Both the position numbers and the translations under genes were made by a program. Of a DNA stretch of 64,000 bases, positions 41,201-51,905 are shown piece by piece. The stretch lies in contig QHSP01000023.1 of the NCBI GenBank assembly GCA_003220495.1, forward strand, positions 1 to 64,000. The letters are read 5' to 3'. Each line of letters begins with the position of its first letter. Positions within the stretch are counted from its first letter, which is position 1. Source of the stretch: Candidatus Rokuibacteriota bacterium (GTDB taxonomy: Bacteria > Methylomirabilota > Methylomirabilia > Rokubacteriales > CSP1-6). A model generated the notes under the pieces. That model saw only the letters and a program-made list of their open reading frames with translations. It searched no databases and was not told the origin of the DNA.

Positions 41201-42201
41201 TAGCCCTTCGCGCGGTCGACGAGGTTGAGCAACGGCGCGCCGTCCAGGTAGCGCCGCAGATTCTCGGCGAACAAGGTGCAGCAGTCTTCGTCGTAGCTCG
41301 CCACGAAGCCGGAGACGTGCGGCGACAGGATGACGTGGTCGCCGGCGCCGTACAGAGGATGGCCGGCCGGCGGGGGCTCCTGGGCGAAGACGTCGACCGC
41401 GGCCCCGGCGATGCGCTGGTCGGCGAGCGCCCGCGCGAGCGCGGGCTCGTCGACGCTGGCGCCGCGCCCGACGTTGATGAAGTAGGCTGTGGGCTTCATC
41501 GCGCCGAGCTCGCGCGCGCCGATCATGTGCTGGGTCTCGCGGGTCAGTGGGGCGCACATCACGACGACGTCCGAGCCGGCCAGCAGGTCGGTCAGCTGCG
41601 CCGGCGAGAACCACGCGTCGGGCAAGCGGCCCTCGGGATCCCCCGTGCCGGCCGGGCAGTAGCCGTGATCGGCGCGCCGAGCCGGATCCCGCTTGCACGC
41701 GAGCACGCGCATCGCGAACGCGGTCTTGGCAATGCGCGCGAGCTCGCGCCCGATGCTGCCGTAGCCGATGATGCCGAGCGTCGCCCCGCGCACCGCGGTC
41801 GGGACGAACAGCGGCCAGCGCTGCTCGTCGGGCGGCCAGACGCCCCGAGCCTGCCACTCGACCATGCGGGGCACGCGATGCGCCAGCGCCAGGAGCGCCG
41901 TCATCGCGTACTCGGCGACGGTCGCCGCGTGCACGCCGCTGGCGGTCGTGAGGGCGAGCGCGTTGTCGGCGTAAAGCGGGTGCTCGTGGAGCCCGTTCAC
42001 GCCCGCCATGTGCACCTGGACCCACTTGAGGCGCGGCGCTCGCGAGCGATCGCGCGGGAGCATCCCGCCGTAGAGGATCTCCGCGCTCGCATAGTCGGCG
42101 GTCGCGGGATCGGCGCGCGTCACGGTCAGCCGCGGCGAGACCCGCCGCAGCCGGTCGAGCTGGGCGTCGTCGAATGCGGTGGTCACGAGCACGTCGGGCA
42201 T
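41197..42201 (-). CDS. D-2-hydroxyacid dehydrogenase
   Basis: NAD(P)-dependent dehydrogenase of the D-isomer 2-hydroxyacid family, 334 aa. It has the nucleotide motif GIIGYGSIGRELA and the catalytic Arg in FINVGRGASVDE, Glu in AVDVFAQEPPP and His in ILSPHVSG. Candidate substrates are glyoxylate, hydroxypyruvate or other 2-oxo acids; sequence alone does not decide. The ATG at 42201 was taken over the longer track ORF, which runs into the UPF0182 gene. It follows that gene by 17 bases. Confidence 0.87.
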   Translation of the reverse strand: MPDVLVTTAFDDAQLDRLRRVSPRLTVTRADPATADYASAEILYGGMLPRDRSRAPRLKWVQVHMAGVNGLHEHPLYADNALALTTASGVHAATVAEYAMTALLALAHRVPRMVEWQARGVWPPDEQRWPLFVPTAVRGATLGIIGYGSIGRELARIAKTAFAMRVLACKRDPARRADHGYCPAGTGDPEGRLPDAWFSPAQLTDLLAGSDVVVMCAPLTRETQHMIGARELGAMKPTAYFINVGRGASVDEPALARALADQRIAGAAVDVFAQEPPPAGHPLYGAGDHVILSPHVSGFVASYDEDCCTLFAENLRRYLDGAPLLNLVDRAKGY

Positions 42202-42218
42202 GGCGGTCGCGCGTTCTC

Positions 42219-44933
42219 TTACTTCGATTGGGTCAGCGCGCGCAGGGTCTCCTCCAGGCGCTTTTGCTCGGCGCCGTAGGTCGCCCAGTCGCCCCGCCGA
42301 AGCGCGTCCTGCGCCCGGCTCCAGATCTCCCAGGCCCGCTGGCCGAGCTGGCGCGCGCTGGCCGCGCCCTCCGCCGACCCCTCGGTGGAGGACGTCGAGG
42401 GGGTGGCCGCGGACGTCGCCGTCGGACGTCCGCCGAAGATCCGCGAGAGGGACTGCTCGAGCGTCGGCTCCATGGCGATCTGGTTCCCGTACGCCACGAT
42501 CACCCGTCGGAGCTCGGGAAGCGCTCCCTGCTCGGCGGCGGCCAGGTACAGCGGCTGGACGTAGATCAGCGACTGGTCGATGGGGATCGCCAGCAAGGAG
42601 CCGCGGATGACCGACGAGCCACGCTGGTTCCAGAGCGAGAGCTGCTGGGAGATGATCGGGTCCTGATCGATCCGGGCGTCGATCTGGCGCGGTCCGTAGA
42701 CGAGCTTCTGCTTGGGAAAGTTGAAGACGATCAGGCGGCCGTAGTTCGGCGGATCCGAGCGCGCGGCCATCCACGCGATCATGTTGTCGCGACGCGCCGG
42801 ATTGAAGAGCGTGAGCAGGATGAACTCCTCCTTCTGCTCGCCCGGCAGCCGCATGATCGTAAAGTAGGGCTCCATGTCGCGGTCGCGCCCCTCGATGGCC
42901 CGACGCGGCACCGCCCAGAGATCCTCCTTGTTGTAGAACACCTGCGGATCGAGCATGTGGTAGGTCGCGTACTTGCGGGCCTGGATCGCGAAGAAGTCTT
43001 CGGGATACCGGATGTGGCGGCGGAGCGTCTCCGGCATCTTGTCGAGCGGCTTGAGGAGGCCGGGGAAGGCACCGCCGTACGCGCGCACGATCGGGTCGGT
43101 GTCGTCGGCCCGATAGAACGTCACCGAGCCGTCGTAGGCGTCGATCGTCACCTTCACCGAGTTCCGGATGTAGTTGCCCATGCCGGGCACGGGCTCCGAG
43201 TACGGATAGCGGTCGGTCGTCGTGTAGCCGTCGAGCATCCAGATCAGGCGCCCGTCGTCGTCGACGACCATGTACGGGTCGCGGTCGAAGCGGAAGAAGG
43301 GCGCGATCTGGCGCACGCGCTGGGTGACCGTCCGGTAGATCATGATGCGGCTCTGGTCGGTGAGGTCGTTGGACAGGAGGATCTTGATCTCGCCGAACCG
43401 CATCGCGAACGCGACCTTGCGGAAGAACGAGGAGAGCGGGATGCCGCCGACGCCGCTGTAGGTCGTGTAGACGTTCTGGTCGCCCGAGGGATAGTCGAGC
43501 TCCTGGGACTTGGTCCTGACCAGGACGTATTCGTTGGACACTTCTCCGTAGTAGATCTGGGGCCGCGTGATCTTCGGGAAGCCGCTCGTCGACTGGGGCG
43601 GGATGTCCTTGACGAGGAACTCCGGCAGGCCCTCGGCGGTGATCCGGTTGACCGGCCCCACCACCGCGCCGTAGCCGTGCGTGAACGTCAGGTGCTCATT
43701 GATCCAGATCCGCGACTGGAGGTGCTGGTACGAGAGCTCGCGGGGTGACAGCATGAGCTGCCGGTACTCGCCGTTCACGACGTAGCGGTCGTTGTCCACG
43801 TCCACGAACTTGTAGTAGGTCCGGATCTCCTGGAGCTGCGCGAACGTGCGGAGCAAGGGGCGGTAGTCCCACAGGCGGATGTTCTTGACGGTGGCGGCGT
43901 TGCGCTCGAGCGCGCGCGCGTCGAGCGCCTCGTCGGCCGGGAACTCGCGCTCGACGATCCGGTCCAGGCCGTACGCCTGGCGGGTCATCCGGATGTTGTG
44001 GCCGATGAAGGGCCGCTCGGCCGCAAGCTCGTTGGGCGTGACCCGGAAGCGCTGCAGGAGCGCCGGGTAGACGCCCAGGCCGACCACCCAGACCAGCGCC
44101 AGCGCCACCAGGCCACCGGCGACCAGGCGCAGTCCCGACCGCGCGATCTGGGCGAGGCACGCGACGGCGCACAGCGCCGCGAACACCGCGAGCGCGCCGA
44201 GCACCGGCAACGACGCGTAGATGTCGGTATAGGCCGCGCCGAACACGATGCCGCGGGGCGAGAAGACCAGCTCGAACCGGTCGAGCCAGAAGCCGACTGC
44301 CTTGAGACCGAGCGCCACGGCGCCGAGGACGAGCAGGTGCGAGCGGGCGCCGGCCGCCAGCCGCGGGCCACGGCTCGTCAGCACGAGGCTCCGCTGGAGC
44401 ACGTAGACGGCCAAGGTGAGGACGATCGTCGCGCTGACGAGCGTGAGCGCCCAGCCGTGCACGAGCCGCCACAGCGGCAAGACGAAGACGAAGAAGCTCA
44501 GGTCGTAGCCGAACAGCGGGTCGACGGTGCCGAACGGCGTGGCGTTGAGGTAGCCGAGCACCGTCTCCCAGTGGACGGTGGCGCGCATGCCGGAGGCCAG
44601 CGCGATCAGCAGCAGCACGATCGGCAGGAACCGGCGGATCAGCGGCTCGATGATCACGCGACTCGGGAGCCCGAGCTGATCCTCGAGCTCCCAGATGACG
44701 TCGGGCGCCGCCGTGCGGGCGGCGAACGTCAGGTTGGCGTAGAGGAAGACGAGCACCCCGATCGCGAGCGCGGCGAAGAGCGACCCGCGCAGGGACAGCG
44801 TCTTGACGAAGACTTCCGAGTAGCCGACCTCGACGAACCAGAGCCAGTCAGTGTAGAGCGGCACGACCTGGGCGAGGAGGCCCAGGCCCAGGAGTAGCAG
44901 GAGGAGCAGGAGGATGGGCTGCGGCCGGTTCAT
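42219..44933 (-). CDS. UPF0182 family large membrane protein
   Basis: A 904-aa protein with about seven hydrophobic helices in the first 300 residues (for example ILLLLLLLLGLGLLAQVVPL, FLPIVLLLIALASGM, LALVWVVGLGVYPALL). A long extracytoplasmic region follows (NIRLWDYRPLLRTFAQLQEIRTYY, GVGGIPLSSFFRKVAFAMRFGE) and the end is a Ser/Thr/Ala-rich linker plus a short helical tail. These features define UPF0182, widespread in actinobacteria and some other phyla, with no assigned function. It lies between ahcY and the dehydrogenase and is probably cotranscribed with both. Confidence 0.9.
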   Translation of the reverse strand: MNRPQPILLLLLLLLGLGLLAQVVPLYTDWLWFVEVGYSEVFVKTLSLRGSLFAALAIGVLVFLYANLTFAARTAAPDVIWELEDQLGLPSRVIIEPLIRRFLPIVLLLIALASGMRATVHWETVLGYLNATPFGTVDPLFGYDLSFFVFVLPLWRLVHGWALTLVSATIVLTLAVYVLQRSLVLTSRGPRLAAGARSHLLVLGAVALGLKAVGFWLDRFELVFSPRGIVFGAAYTDIYASLPVLGALAVFAALCAVACLAQIARSGLRLVAGGLVALALVWVVGLGVYPALLQRFRVTPNELAAERPFIGHNIRMTRQAYGLDRIVEREFPADEALDARALERNAATVKNIRLWDYRPLLRTFAQLQEIRTYYKFVDVDNDRYVVNGEYRQLMLSPRELSYQHLQSRIWINEHLTFTHGYGAVVGPVNRITAEGLPEFLVKDIPPQSTSGFPKITRPQIYYGEVSNEYVLVRTKSQELDYPSGDQNVYTTYSGVGGIPLSSFFRKVAFAMRFGEIKILLSNDLTDQSRIMIYRTVTQRVRQIAPFFRFDRDPYMVVDDDGRLIWMLDGYTTTDRYPYSEPVPGMGNYIRNSVKVTIDAYDGSVTFYRADDTDPIVRAYGGAFPGLLKPLDKMPETLRRHIRYPEDFFAIQARKYATYHMLDPQVFYNKEDLWAVPRRAIEGRDRDMEPYFTIMRLPGEQKEEFILLTLFNPARRDNMIAWMAARSDPPNYGRLIVFNFPKQKLVYGPRQIDARIDQDPIISQQLSLWNQRGSSVIRGSLLAIPIDQSLIYVQPLYLAAAEQGALPELRRVIVAYGNQIAMEPTLEQSLSRIFGGRPTATSAATPSTSSTEGSAEGAASARQLGQRAWEIWSRAQDALRRGDWATYGAEQKRLEETLRALTQSK

Positions 44934-44952
44934 AGACCTCCGCGCGCCGGGA

Positions 44953-46300
<1,348 letters not shown>

Positions 46301-47452
46301 CTACACCCCTGCGTCGTCGCGCAGGTCCTTGACGCGGTTCGTTCGTTCCCACGCGAACTGGGACTCCGCGCGTCCGAAGTGACCGTAGGCCGCGGTCTTC
46401 TTGTAGATCGGCCGGCGCAGGTCGAGATACTTGATGATCCCCGCCGGCGTGAAGTCGAAGTGACGCCGGATCAGCGCCTCGAGGACCCGGTTCGGAACCT
46501 TCCCGGTGCCGAACGTGTCGACCATGATCGAGACCGGCTCGGCGACGCCGATCGCATAGGCGACCTGGACCTGCGCCCGCTGGGCCAGCCCGGCGGCGAC
46601 GACGTTCTTGGCGACGTGGCGCGCCATGTAGCACGCGGAGCGATCGACCTTCGTCGGATCCTTGCCGGAGAAGGCGCCGCCCCCGTGCGGGCACGAGCCG
46701 CCGTAGGTGTCGACGATGATCTTGCGGCCGGTGAGACCGGTGTCGCCCATCGGCCCGCCGGTCACGAACCGTCCGGTCGGGTTCACGTGGATGACGCACC
46801 GCTGCAGGTCGATCAGCTCGGCCGGGATCGTCGGCTTGATCACCTGCTCGATGACGTCCTCGCGGATCCGCTGCGCGCCGACCTCGGGGCTGTGCTGGGT
46901 GGACACGACGACCGTCTCCACCGCGCGCGGCACGCCGTCGACGTAGCGGATGCTGACTTGAGACTTTCCGTCCGGTCGCAGATAGTCGAGCGCCCCCGAC
47001 TTGCGCCGCTCCGAGAGCCGCATCACGAGCTTGTGCGCGAGCATGATCGGCATCGGCATGAGCTCGGCGGTCTCGGTGCAGGCATAGCCGAACATGAGCC
47101 CCTGGTCGCCGGCGCCGAGCTTGTCGACGCCCTGGGCGATGTCGGACGACTGCTCGTCGATCGCCGCGATGACGCCGCACGTCTCGTAGTCGAAGCCGAA
47201 CTTCGCCCGTGTGTAGCCGACGTCGCGGATCGTCTCGCGCGCGATGCGCGGAATATCGACGTAGCACGACGTCGTGATCTCGCCTGCCACGACCACGAGC
47301 CCGGTGGTCAGCAGCGACTCGCAGGCGACGCGCCCGGTGGGATCCTGGGAAATGATCGCGTCCAGCACCGCATCGGAGATCTGGTCGGCGATCTTGTCGG
47401 GGTGACCCTCGGTCACCGACTCCGACGTGAACAGGTACTCGTCACGCGCCAT
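46301..47452 (-). CDS. metK: methionine adenosyltransferase
   Basis: Makes S-adenosylmethionine from ATP and methionine. The 383-aa protein has the N-terminal [20 protein letters not shown], the hexapeptide-type [12 protein letters not shown], and the P-loop-like [16 protein letters not shown]. The ATG at 47452 is 6 bases after GGGAGG; the ATG two codons upstream abuts that site and is less likely. The track ORF extends much further upstream without support. In the window SAM is used by ArsM, MiaB and the cluster methyltransferase. Confidence 0.97.
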   Translation of the reverse strand: MARDEYLFTSESVTEGHPDKIADQISDAVLDAIISQDPTGRVACESLLTTGLVVVAGEITTSCYVDIPRIARETIRDVGYTRAKFGFDYETCGVIAAIDEQSSDIAQGVDKLGAGDQGLMFGYACTETAELMPMPIMLAHKLVMRLSERRKSGALDYLRPDGKSQVSIRYVDGVPRAVETVVVSTQHSPEVGAQRIREDVIEQVIKPTIPAELIDLQRCVIHVNPTGRFVTGGPMGDTGLTGRKIIVDTYGGSCPHGGGAFSGKDPTKVDRSACYMARHVAKNVVAAGLAQRAQVQVAYAIGVAEPVSIMVDTFGTGKVPNRVLEALIRRHFDFTPAGIIKYLDLRRPIYKKTAAYGHFGRAESQFAWERTNRVKDLRDDAGV

Positions 47453-47520
47453 CGACATCCTCCCGGGCACCGCGTCGTGCGATGCAAGCGCCGCAACTGT
47501 AACACGAATTTCGAGCGCGG

Positions 47521-48567
47521 CTAAGAGGCTCGCAGTCGTCGCTTCATCTCGTCGAGCACGGGAATCGGCCAGGGGTCGGTTCCGCGGCCGACCGCCAGGT
47601 AGTAGCTCGTCCACGCGCCGAGGTAGGCCAGGCCCAGGAGCCGCGCCACCCGTCCCGCGCCGCGCGTCGAGCACTCGCTGACATCGCCCGCGGCGGACGC
47701 GATGAGGTCGCGCATCACCGCGAAGCGCCGCGCGATTTCGGGTAACTCGTCGCGATCCCGCAGAAAGACCGCGTGCATCGTCGCGCCGACCGGCGCCCGC
47801 CACGCTTCGATCTCGTTGTGGTTCATCTCCGGGATCGCGCCGGCGATCGCGAACCGCTTGGCGTTCTCCTCGACCTCGGTCTTCCAGCGATACGCCACGC
47901 CGCCGGTCGATGGGCCCCCGTAGAACGCCGGCAAGCGCGTGCCGATCGCGAGCGCGAGCCGCTTGGCCTCGTTCTGGGCGACGGGGCGCGCCGGCCCGAG
48001 CTCGGCGGCGAGCGCGGTCACGACGTCGACCGCTTCGGCGATCTCGGCGTCGGTCGCGATCGCCAGCCCCGCGTCACACAGGATCCTGAGCGACGGGAAG
48101 AACAGGTACCCGAGCGCCATGCGCGGCATCAGCCCGTCGGGCAGCTTCACCCGCGACAGTCCCCGCGCGTCGGCGAGCGCTTCCAGCCGGCCCCCCGCGG
48201 TGAGCGCGACTAGCGGGACCGCGCGCTCGAGCGCTGCCTCGGCCGCCGAGAGCACTTCCGCCGTGTCGCCGGAGTAGGACGAGGCCACGACGAGCGTGTG
48301 CTTGCCCGCGGTCGGCGGCAGACCGTATCCGCGGTGGACGACGATCGGGACGTCGAGCCGCTCGGCGGCGCACCCCGCGATCAGCTCGGCGCCGGCGGCC
48401 GACCCACCCATCCCGACGAGGACGACGAGCATCGGGCGCGGAAGCGACATCGGAGGCGTCGCGCGGAGCGCGAGCGCGGCACGACACTGGGCCGGAAACG
48501 ACGCCAGCGCCTCGCGCGCCCGGTGCGGGTCGGTCCGTTCGAACAGGGCTGGATCGTCGAGCGTCAT
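47521..48567 (-). CDS. bifunctional phosphoglucose/phosphomannose isomerase
   Basis: SIS-domain isomerase of 348 aa that interconverts glucose-6-P or mannose-6-P with fructose-6-P, of the archaeal/deep-bacterial type. The first SIS domain has [15 protein letters not shown] and [18 protein letters not shown]. The C-terminal Bact_PGI_C domain has [21 protein letters not shown] and [11 protein letters not shown], which carry the catalytic Glu and His. The ATG overlaps the stop of the GH57 gene (ATGA). Its product F6P/G6P links to the alpha-glucan enzyme and to the FBP aldolase/phosphatase. Confidence 0.87.
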   Translation of the reverse strand: MTLDDPALFERTDPHRAREALASFPAQCRAALALRATPPMSLPRPMLVVLVGMGGSAAGAELIAGCAAERLDVPIVVHRGYGLPPTAGKHTLVVASSYSGDTAEVLSAAEAALERAVPLVALTAGGRLEALADARGLSRVKLPDGLMPRMALGYLFFPSLRILCDAGLAIATDAEIAEAVDVVTALAAELGPARPVAQNEAKRLALAIGTRLPAFYGGPSTGGVAYRWKTEVEENAKRFAIAGAIPEMNHNEIEAWRAPVGATMHAVFLRDRDELPEIARRFAVMRDLIASAAGDVSECSTRGAGRVARLLGLAYLGAWTSYYLAVGRGTDPWPIPVLDEMKRRLRAS

Positions 48568-50657
48568 CGACGCGCCAGGGTCACGGCCGCCTCGAGCGTC
48601 GCTGCCGCGTCGGGGTCGACGTCGAGGCGCCACACCAGCAGGAGCGCAGTGCCCTGATAGATCCGCTCGAAGCCGCCCTCGGAGAGCGACACCGTCTCGA
48701 CCGGACCCCAGGCAAGCTCCGCCGCGGGACTCCAGCGCAGGCGCGCCTCCACGGCCGCCCACTCGTCCACCAGGGTCACCGCCGAGAGATCCGTCGCGCG
48801 TCCCGAGCTCCCGAGCGTGGGCCGCGCCGCGAGGTCGAGGTACCGGTCGGGCGCATGCCCGGCCGTGAGGGCCAGATTCCACTGGACCGCCCAGCGTCCG
48901 GTGAGCCGCTGCCCGCGGGGCGGTCGTAGACGATAGCGCACCGCGAGCGTCGCGTCGCGGATCGTCACCCGCTTGTCCATCGCGAGCGGCAGATCCGGCG
49001 TCGGCGCGCGCGAGAGCACGATCGAGACGGCGTCGGCGTCGTCCTCGACGGCGCACTCGAGCCGCTCGACGCCGATCACGCCACGCGCCGCGGCCCAGGG
49101 CGCGACAGGATCGAGCGCCGTCTGGGCTTCGGCGAAGAGCCCTTCGGTGAGCGAGCCGCGCCGAATCGCGTCGTAGGCCAGCAACGCGTCGAGACCGGCT
49201 TCCTTGGGCGTGGCGGCGTCGTGGATCGTCCGCGCGCCGTCGGAGGCGCCGAGACCCGCGCGAGCTCGCACCTTGTCGTGGTACGCCTCGGACCGGCGGG
49301 CCAGCACGTCGGCGACGTCGAGTCTTGCCGGGAAGTACCCGAGCTCGGTGACCATCCCGCCCGCCTCGGGCTCGAGCGTGACGGCCAGCGCGCGCGTGCG
49401 GACGTAGACCTCGACGCGTCCGTCGCCGTTGCCGTCTTCGCGAGTCCACGCGGTCTCGGCAGCGGCGCCCGCCTCCACCAGCGAGTGCTCGGCTTCCAGG
49501 AGCGAGGTCTTCACGGCGCGGCGCAGGTGCGGGAGATAACAGCCGCCGAACACACCGTGCCAGTACGCGTCGTTGGCCTGACCTCGCCAGAGCGCGACCT
49601 GACCGCTGATGAGCCGCGCGTCGTCCGGACGCCGCGCGAGGGCGCCGTGGATCGCGCGCGAGAGCCGGAGCATCTTCCAGTAGGTGTCGCCGACCTCGGG
49701 ATACTTCACGAGGAAGCTTCGCCAGAAGCCGCCGCGCAGCAGGCCGACCAGCCGCTCGCCGTCGGCCAGCCGGCTGATCTCGATCTTGGCCGCGTCGAGC
49801 GCGCGCGCGGCATCGGCCGAGAGCGCCCACTCCCCCATCTCTCCGTACGAGGCCGTCGGGAGGTAGACACGGCCGCTCGCGGGGACGCGCTCGACGACGT
49901 CGGCGAGGGTCGTCGCGTCGAGCCAGGGCGTGGACAGGATCCGGTCGAAGAAGCGGTCGAGCCAGCCTTCCGCGTAGACGTGGGCGTGGGTGCCCGGCCA
50001 CACGCCGAACTTCTCGCCGTCGTCGACCATGGTGATCGCCGTCGCCCGTCCCCGCCAGGCGCTCAGATACTCGAACGTCTCGTCGACACCGGCGAACGGA
50101 ATCAAGTAGCGGAGCCGCTGGTTGATCGGGAAGACCCGCAGGCTCTGGCCCTGCTCGTCGGTCATGTAGTAGCCGCCGAGCGTGTCGACGTCGAGCCCCG
50201 CCAGCGCGAAGTGTCGGTCGTCGACCAGCACGTACTCGACGCCGGCCTCGCTCAGGACGCGCGGCAGCTGCGGCTCCCAGACGCGCTCGGCGAGCCACAT
50301 CCCGCGCGGACGCACCCCAAAGTGCGACTTGAGAAACGTCGTCAACCGCTCGATCTGGCCGATCTTGTCGTGGTCGGGGAGCACGGCCAGGATCGGCTCG
50401 TAGAATCCGCCGGTCAGGAGCTCCACCTGCCCGCGCGCGGCGACGGTGCCGAGGAGATCGAAGGTACGAGGCGAACGCTCGCGCAGCCACTCGAGCAGGC
50501 TGCCGGTGCAGTGGACGCTCAGCCGGACCTCAGGCCGTTGCTCGAGCCGCTCGAGAAAAGGCCGGTAGGCGCGCTCGGTCGCCTCGACCATGACGTGATC
50601 GAAGTTGCCGATCGGCTGGTGGTTGTGGACGCCGAAGCAGAACGCCAGACGGTCCAT
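48564..50657 (-). CDS. GH57 4-alpha-glucanotransferase-like enzyme
   Basis: Family GH57 alpha-glucan-active enzyme of 697 aa. GH57 motif 1 is HNHQP (11-15). The nucleophile is Glu124 in MWLAERVWEP and the acid/base Asp213 in VDDGEKFG, nearly the same positions as Glu123 and Asp214 of the Thermococcus litoralis 4-alpha-glucanotransferase. The C-terminal half matches the DUF1925/1926 beta-rich region of that group. It should remodel maltodextrins or glycogen in the cytoplasm; no signal peptide is seen. An alpha-amylase activity is a possible alternative. Coupled to the isomerase by ATGA. Confidence 0.87.
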   Translation of the reverse strand: MDRLAFCFGVHNHQPIGNFDHVMVEATERAYRPFLERLEQRPEVRLSVHCTGSLLEWLRERSPRTFDLLGTVAARGQVELLTGGFYEPILAVLPDHDKIGQIERLTTFLKSHFGVRPRGMWLAERVWEPQLPRVLSEAGVEYVLVDDRHFALAGLDVDTLGGYYMTDEQGQSLRVFPINQRLRYLIPFAGVDETFEYLSAWRGRATAITMVDDGEKFGVWPGTHAHVYAEGWLDRFFDRILSTPWLDATTLADVVERVPASGRVYLPTASYGEMGEWALSADAARALDAAKIEISRLADGERLVGLLRGGFWRSFLVKYPEVGDTYWKMLRLSRAIHGALARRPDDARLISGQVALWRGQANDAYWHGVFGGCYLPHLRRAVKTSLLEAEHSLVEAGAAAETAWTREDGNGDGRVEVYVRTRALAVTLEPEAGGMVTELGYFPARLDVADVLARRSEAYHDKVRARAGLGASDGARTIHDAATPKEAGLDALLAYDAIRRGSLTEGLFAEAQTALDPVAPWAAARGVIGVERLECAVEDDADAVSIVLSRAPTPDLPLAMDKRVTIRDATLAVRYRLRPPRGQRLTGRWAVQWNLALTAGHAPDRYLDLAARPTLGSSGRATDLSAVTLVDEWAAVEARLRWSPAAELAWGPVETVSLSEGGFERIYQGTALLLVWRLDVDPDAAATLEAAVTLARR

Positions 50658-50671
50658 CGGTCACGAGGCTC

Positions 50672-51541
50672 TCACTCGCGCTCGAGGTCCCGATGGACGA
50701 CGGTCGGCGCGTACCCGAGGCCGGTGAGGAACCGCCCGAGCTCCTCGGCCAGCGTGACCGAGCGGTGCCGGCCGCCGGTGCAGCCGATCGCGACGGTCAG
50801 ATAGGCCTTGCCTTCCCGCTCGTAGCAGGGCAGCACGAACTTCAGGAAGTCCTCGAGCCGGCGGATCATCTCCTTGCTTTCCGGATGATCGAGCACGAAG
50901 GCGCGCACGCGCTCGTGGCGGCCGTCGAGCGGGCGTAGCGACTCCACGAAGTGCGGATTCGGCAGGAACCGGACGTCGAACACGAGATCGGCGTCGAACG
51001 GAACGCCGTGCTTGAAGCCGAACGACACCAGCGAGGTGGCCAGGCCGGGCCGCGCTTTCGGCGCGACGTAGAGCTCGACGAGCCGGTCCTTGAGCTGATG
51101 GACCGTGAGCGCCGAGGTGTCGAGGATCCGATCGGCGATCTCGCGGAGGTCCGAGAGCGCTCGGCGCTCGGCCCGGATCCCGTCGAGCGCGTTGCCGTCG
51201 CCGGCCAGCGGATGACGGCGCCGCGTCTCGTGATAGCGGCGTACCAGCGCTTCCTCACTCGCCTCCAGGAACAGCACCTCCACGGCGTGGCCCCGCGCCC
51301 GCAGCTCGCGGATCGTGTCGAGCAGCCGCGAGAGGTAGGCGCCCTCCCGCACGTCCACGCCCAGCGCGACGCGATGGATCGGCTGCTCCGACCGCATGAT
51401 CAGGTCGGCGAAGGTCGGAATGAGCGTGGTGGGCAGATTGTCGACGCAGAAGAACCCCATGTCCTCGAAGCACTTGATCGCGAAGCTCTTGCCCGCGCCG
51501 CTGAGCCCGGTGATGACGACGAACGAGAGAGGGGCCGGCAT
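50672..51541 (-). CDS. rapZ: RapZ-family nucleotide-binding protein
   Basis: A 289-aa P-loop protein with Walker A GLSGAGKS at the N terminus, FCVDNLPTTLIPTFADL, and the conserved C-terminal GCTGGRHRSVTLAEEL. In E. coli RapZ controls glucosamine-6-phosphate synthase by delivering GlmZ RNA to RNase E and senses GlcN6P. In other bacteria its partners are less clear. It sits downstream of rpoN and hpf as in proteobacteria, although ptsN is absent from the series here. Confidence 0.95.
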   Translation of the reverse strand: MPAPLSFVVITGLSGAGKSFAIKCFEDMGFFCVDNLPTTLIPTFADLIMRSEQPIHRVALGVDVREGAYLSRLLDTIRELRARGHAVEVLFLEASEEALVRRYHETRRRHPLAGDGNALDGIRAERRALSDLREIADRILDTSALTVHQLKDRLVELYVAPKARPGLATSLVSFGFKHGVPFDADLVFDVRFLPNPHFVESLRPLDGRHERVRAFVLDHPESKEMIRRLEDFLKFVLPCYEREGKAYLTVAIGCTGGRHRSVTLAEELGRFLTGLGYAPTVVHRDLERE

Positions 51542-51544
51542 GGG

Positions 51545-51871
51545 CTAGTCTCCGCGCTCGCCCGCGGCGCCGGCTGGTGACCTGCGACTCCGCCGCCGCC
51601 GTGTCCGCGCCTCGCGCATCTGGCGGCAGAGCATCTCGACGGCGCCTTCGACGGCCGTCAGCAGGTGGTCGGCGCTCGCCTGGCAGGCGAAGTTGCGCCG
51701 CCGCGCGCGGGTGACGAGGCGGACCGTCTGCTCGAACCGCTGGGACGCGCAGGTGACGCGTACCGCGAGCGGGCGTGTCCCGCCGCGCTCGAGCTTCTCG
51801 ACCTTGCGCTCGATCAGCGACCGGACCGATGGCGTCAGCACCACCCCGCGCCCGCTGATGATGAGCTGCAT
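51545..51871 (-). CDS. hpf: ribosome hibernation promoting factor, short form
   Basis: A 108-aa protein with the S30AE/HPF fold (MQLIISGRGVVLTPSVRSLIERKVEKLER, LLTAVEGAVEMLCRQMREART) and a basic C-terminal tail RRRRSRRS. It binds the decoding centre of idle 70S ribosomes and promotes dimer formation in stationary phase. The long-form C-terminal dimerisation domain is absent. The ATG at 51871 has GGGAGGA upstream; the track start 31 codons earlier gives an unlikely N terminus. It is placed directly after rpoN, as in E. coli. Confidence 0.88.
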   Translation of the reverse strand: MQLIISGRGVVLTPSVRSLIERKVEKLERGGTRPLAVRVTCASQRFEQTVRLVTRARRRNFACQASADHLLTAVEGAVEMLCRQMREARTRRRRSRRSPAGAAGERGD

Positions 51872-51905
51872 CGGGGTCCTCCCCTTGCCGCCCGGAGCCG
51901 GCGGC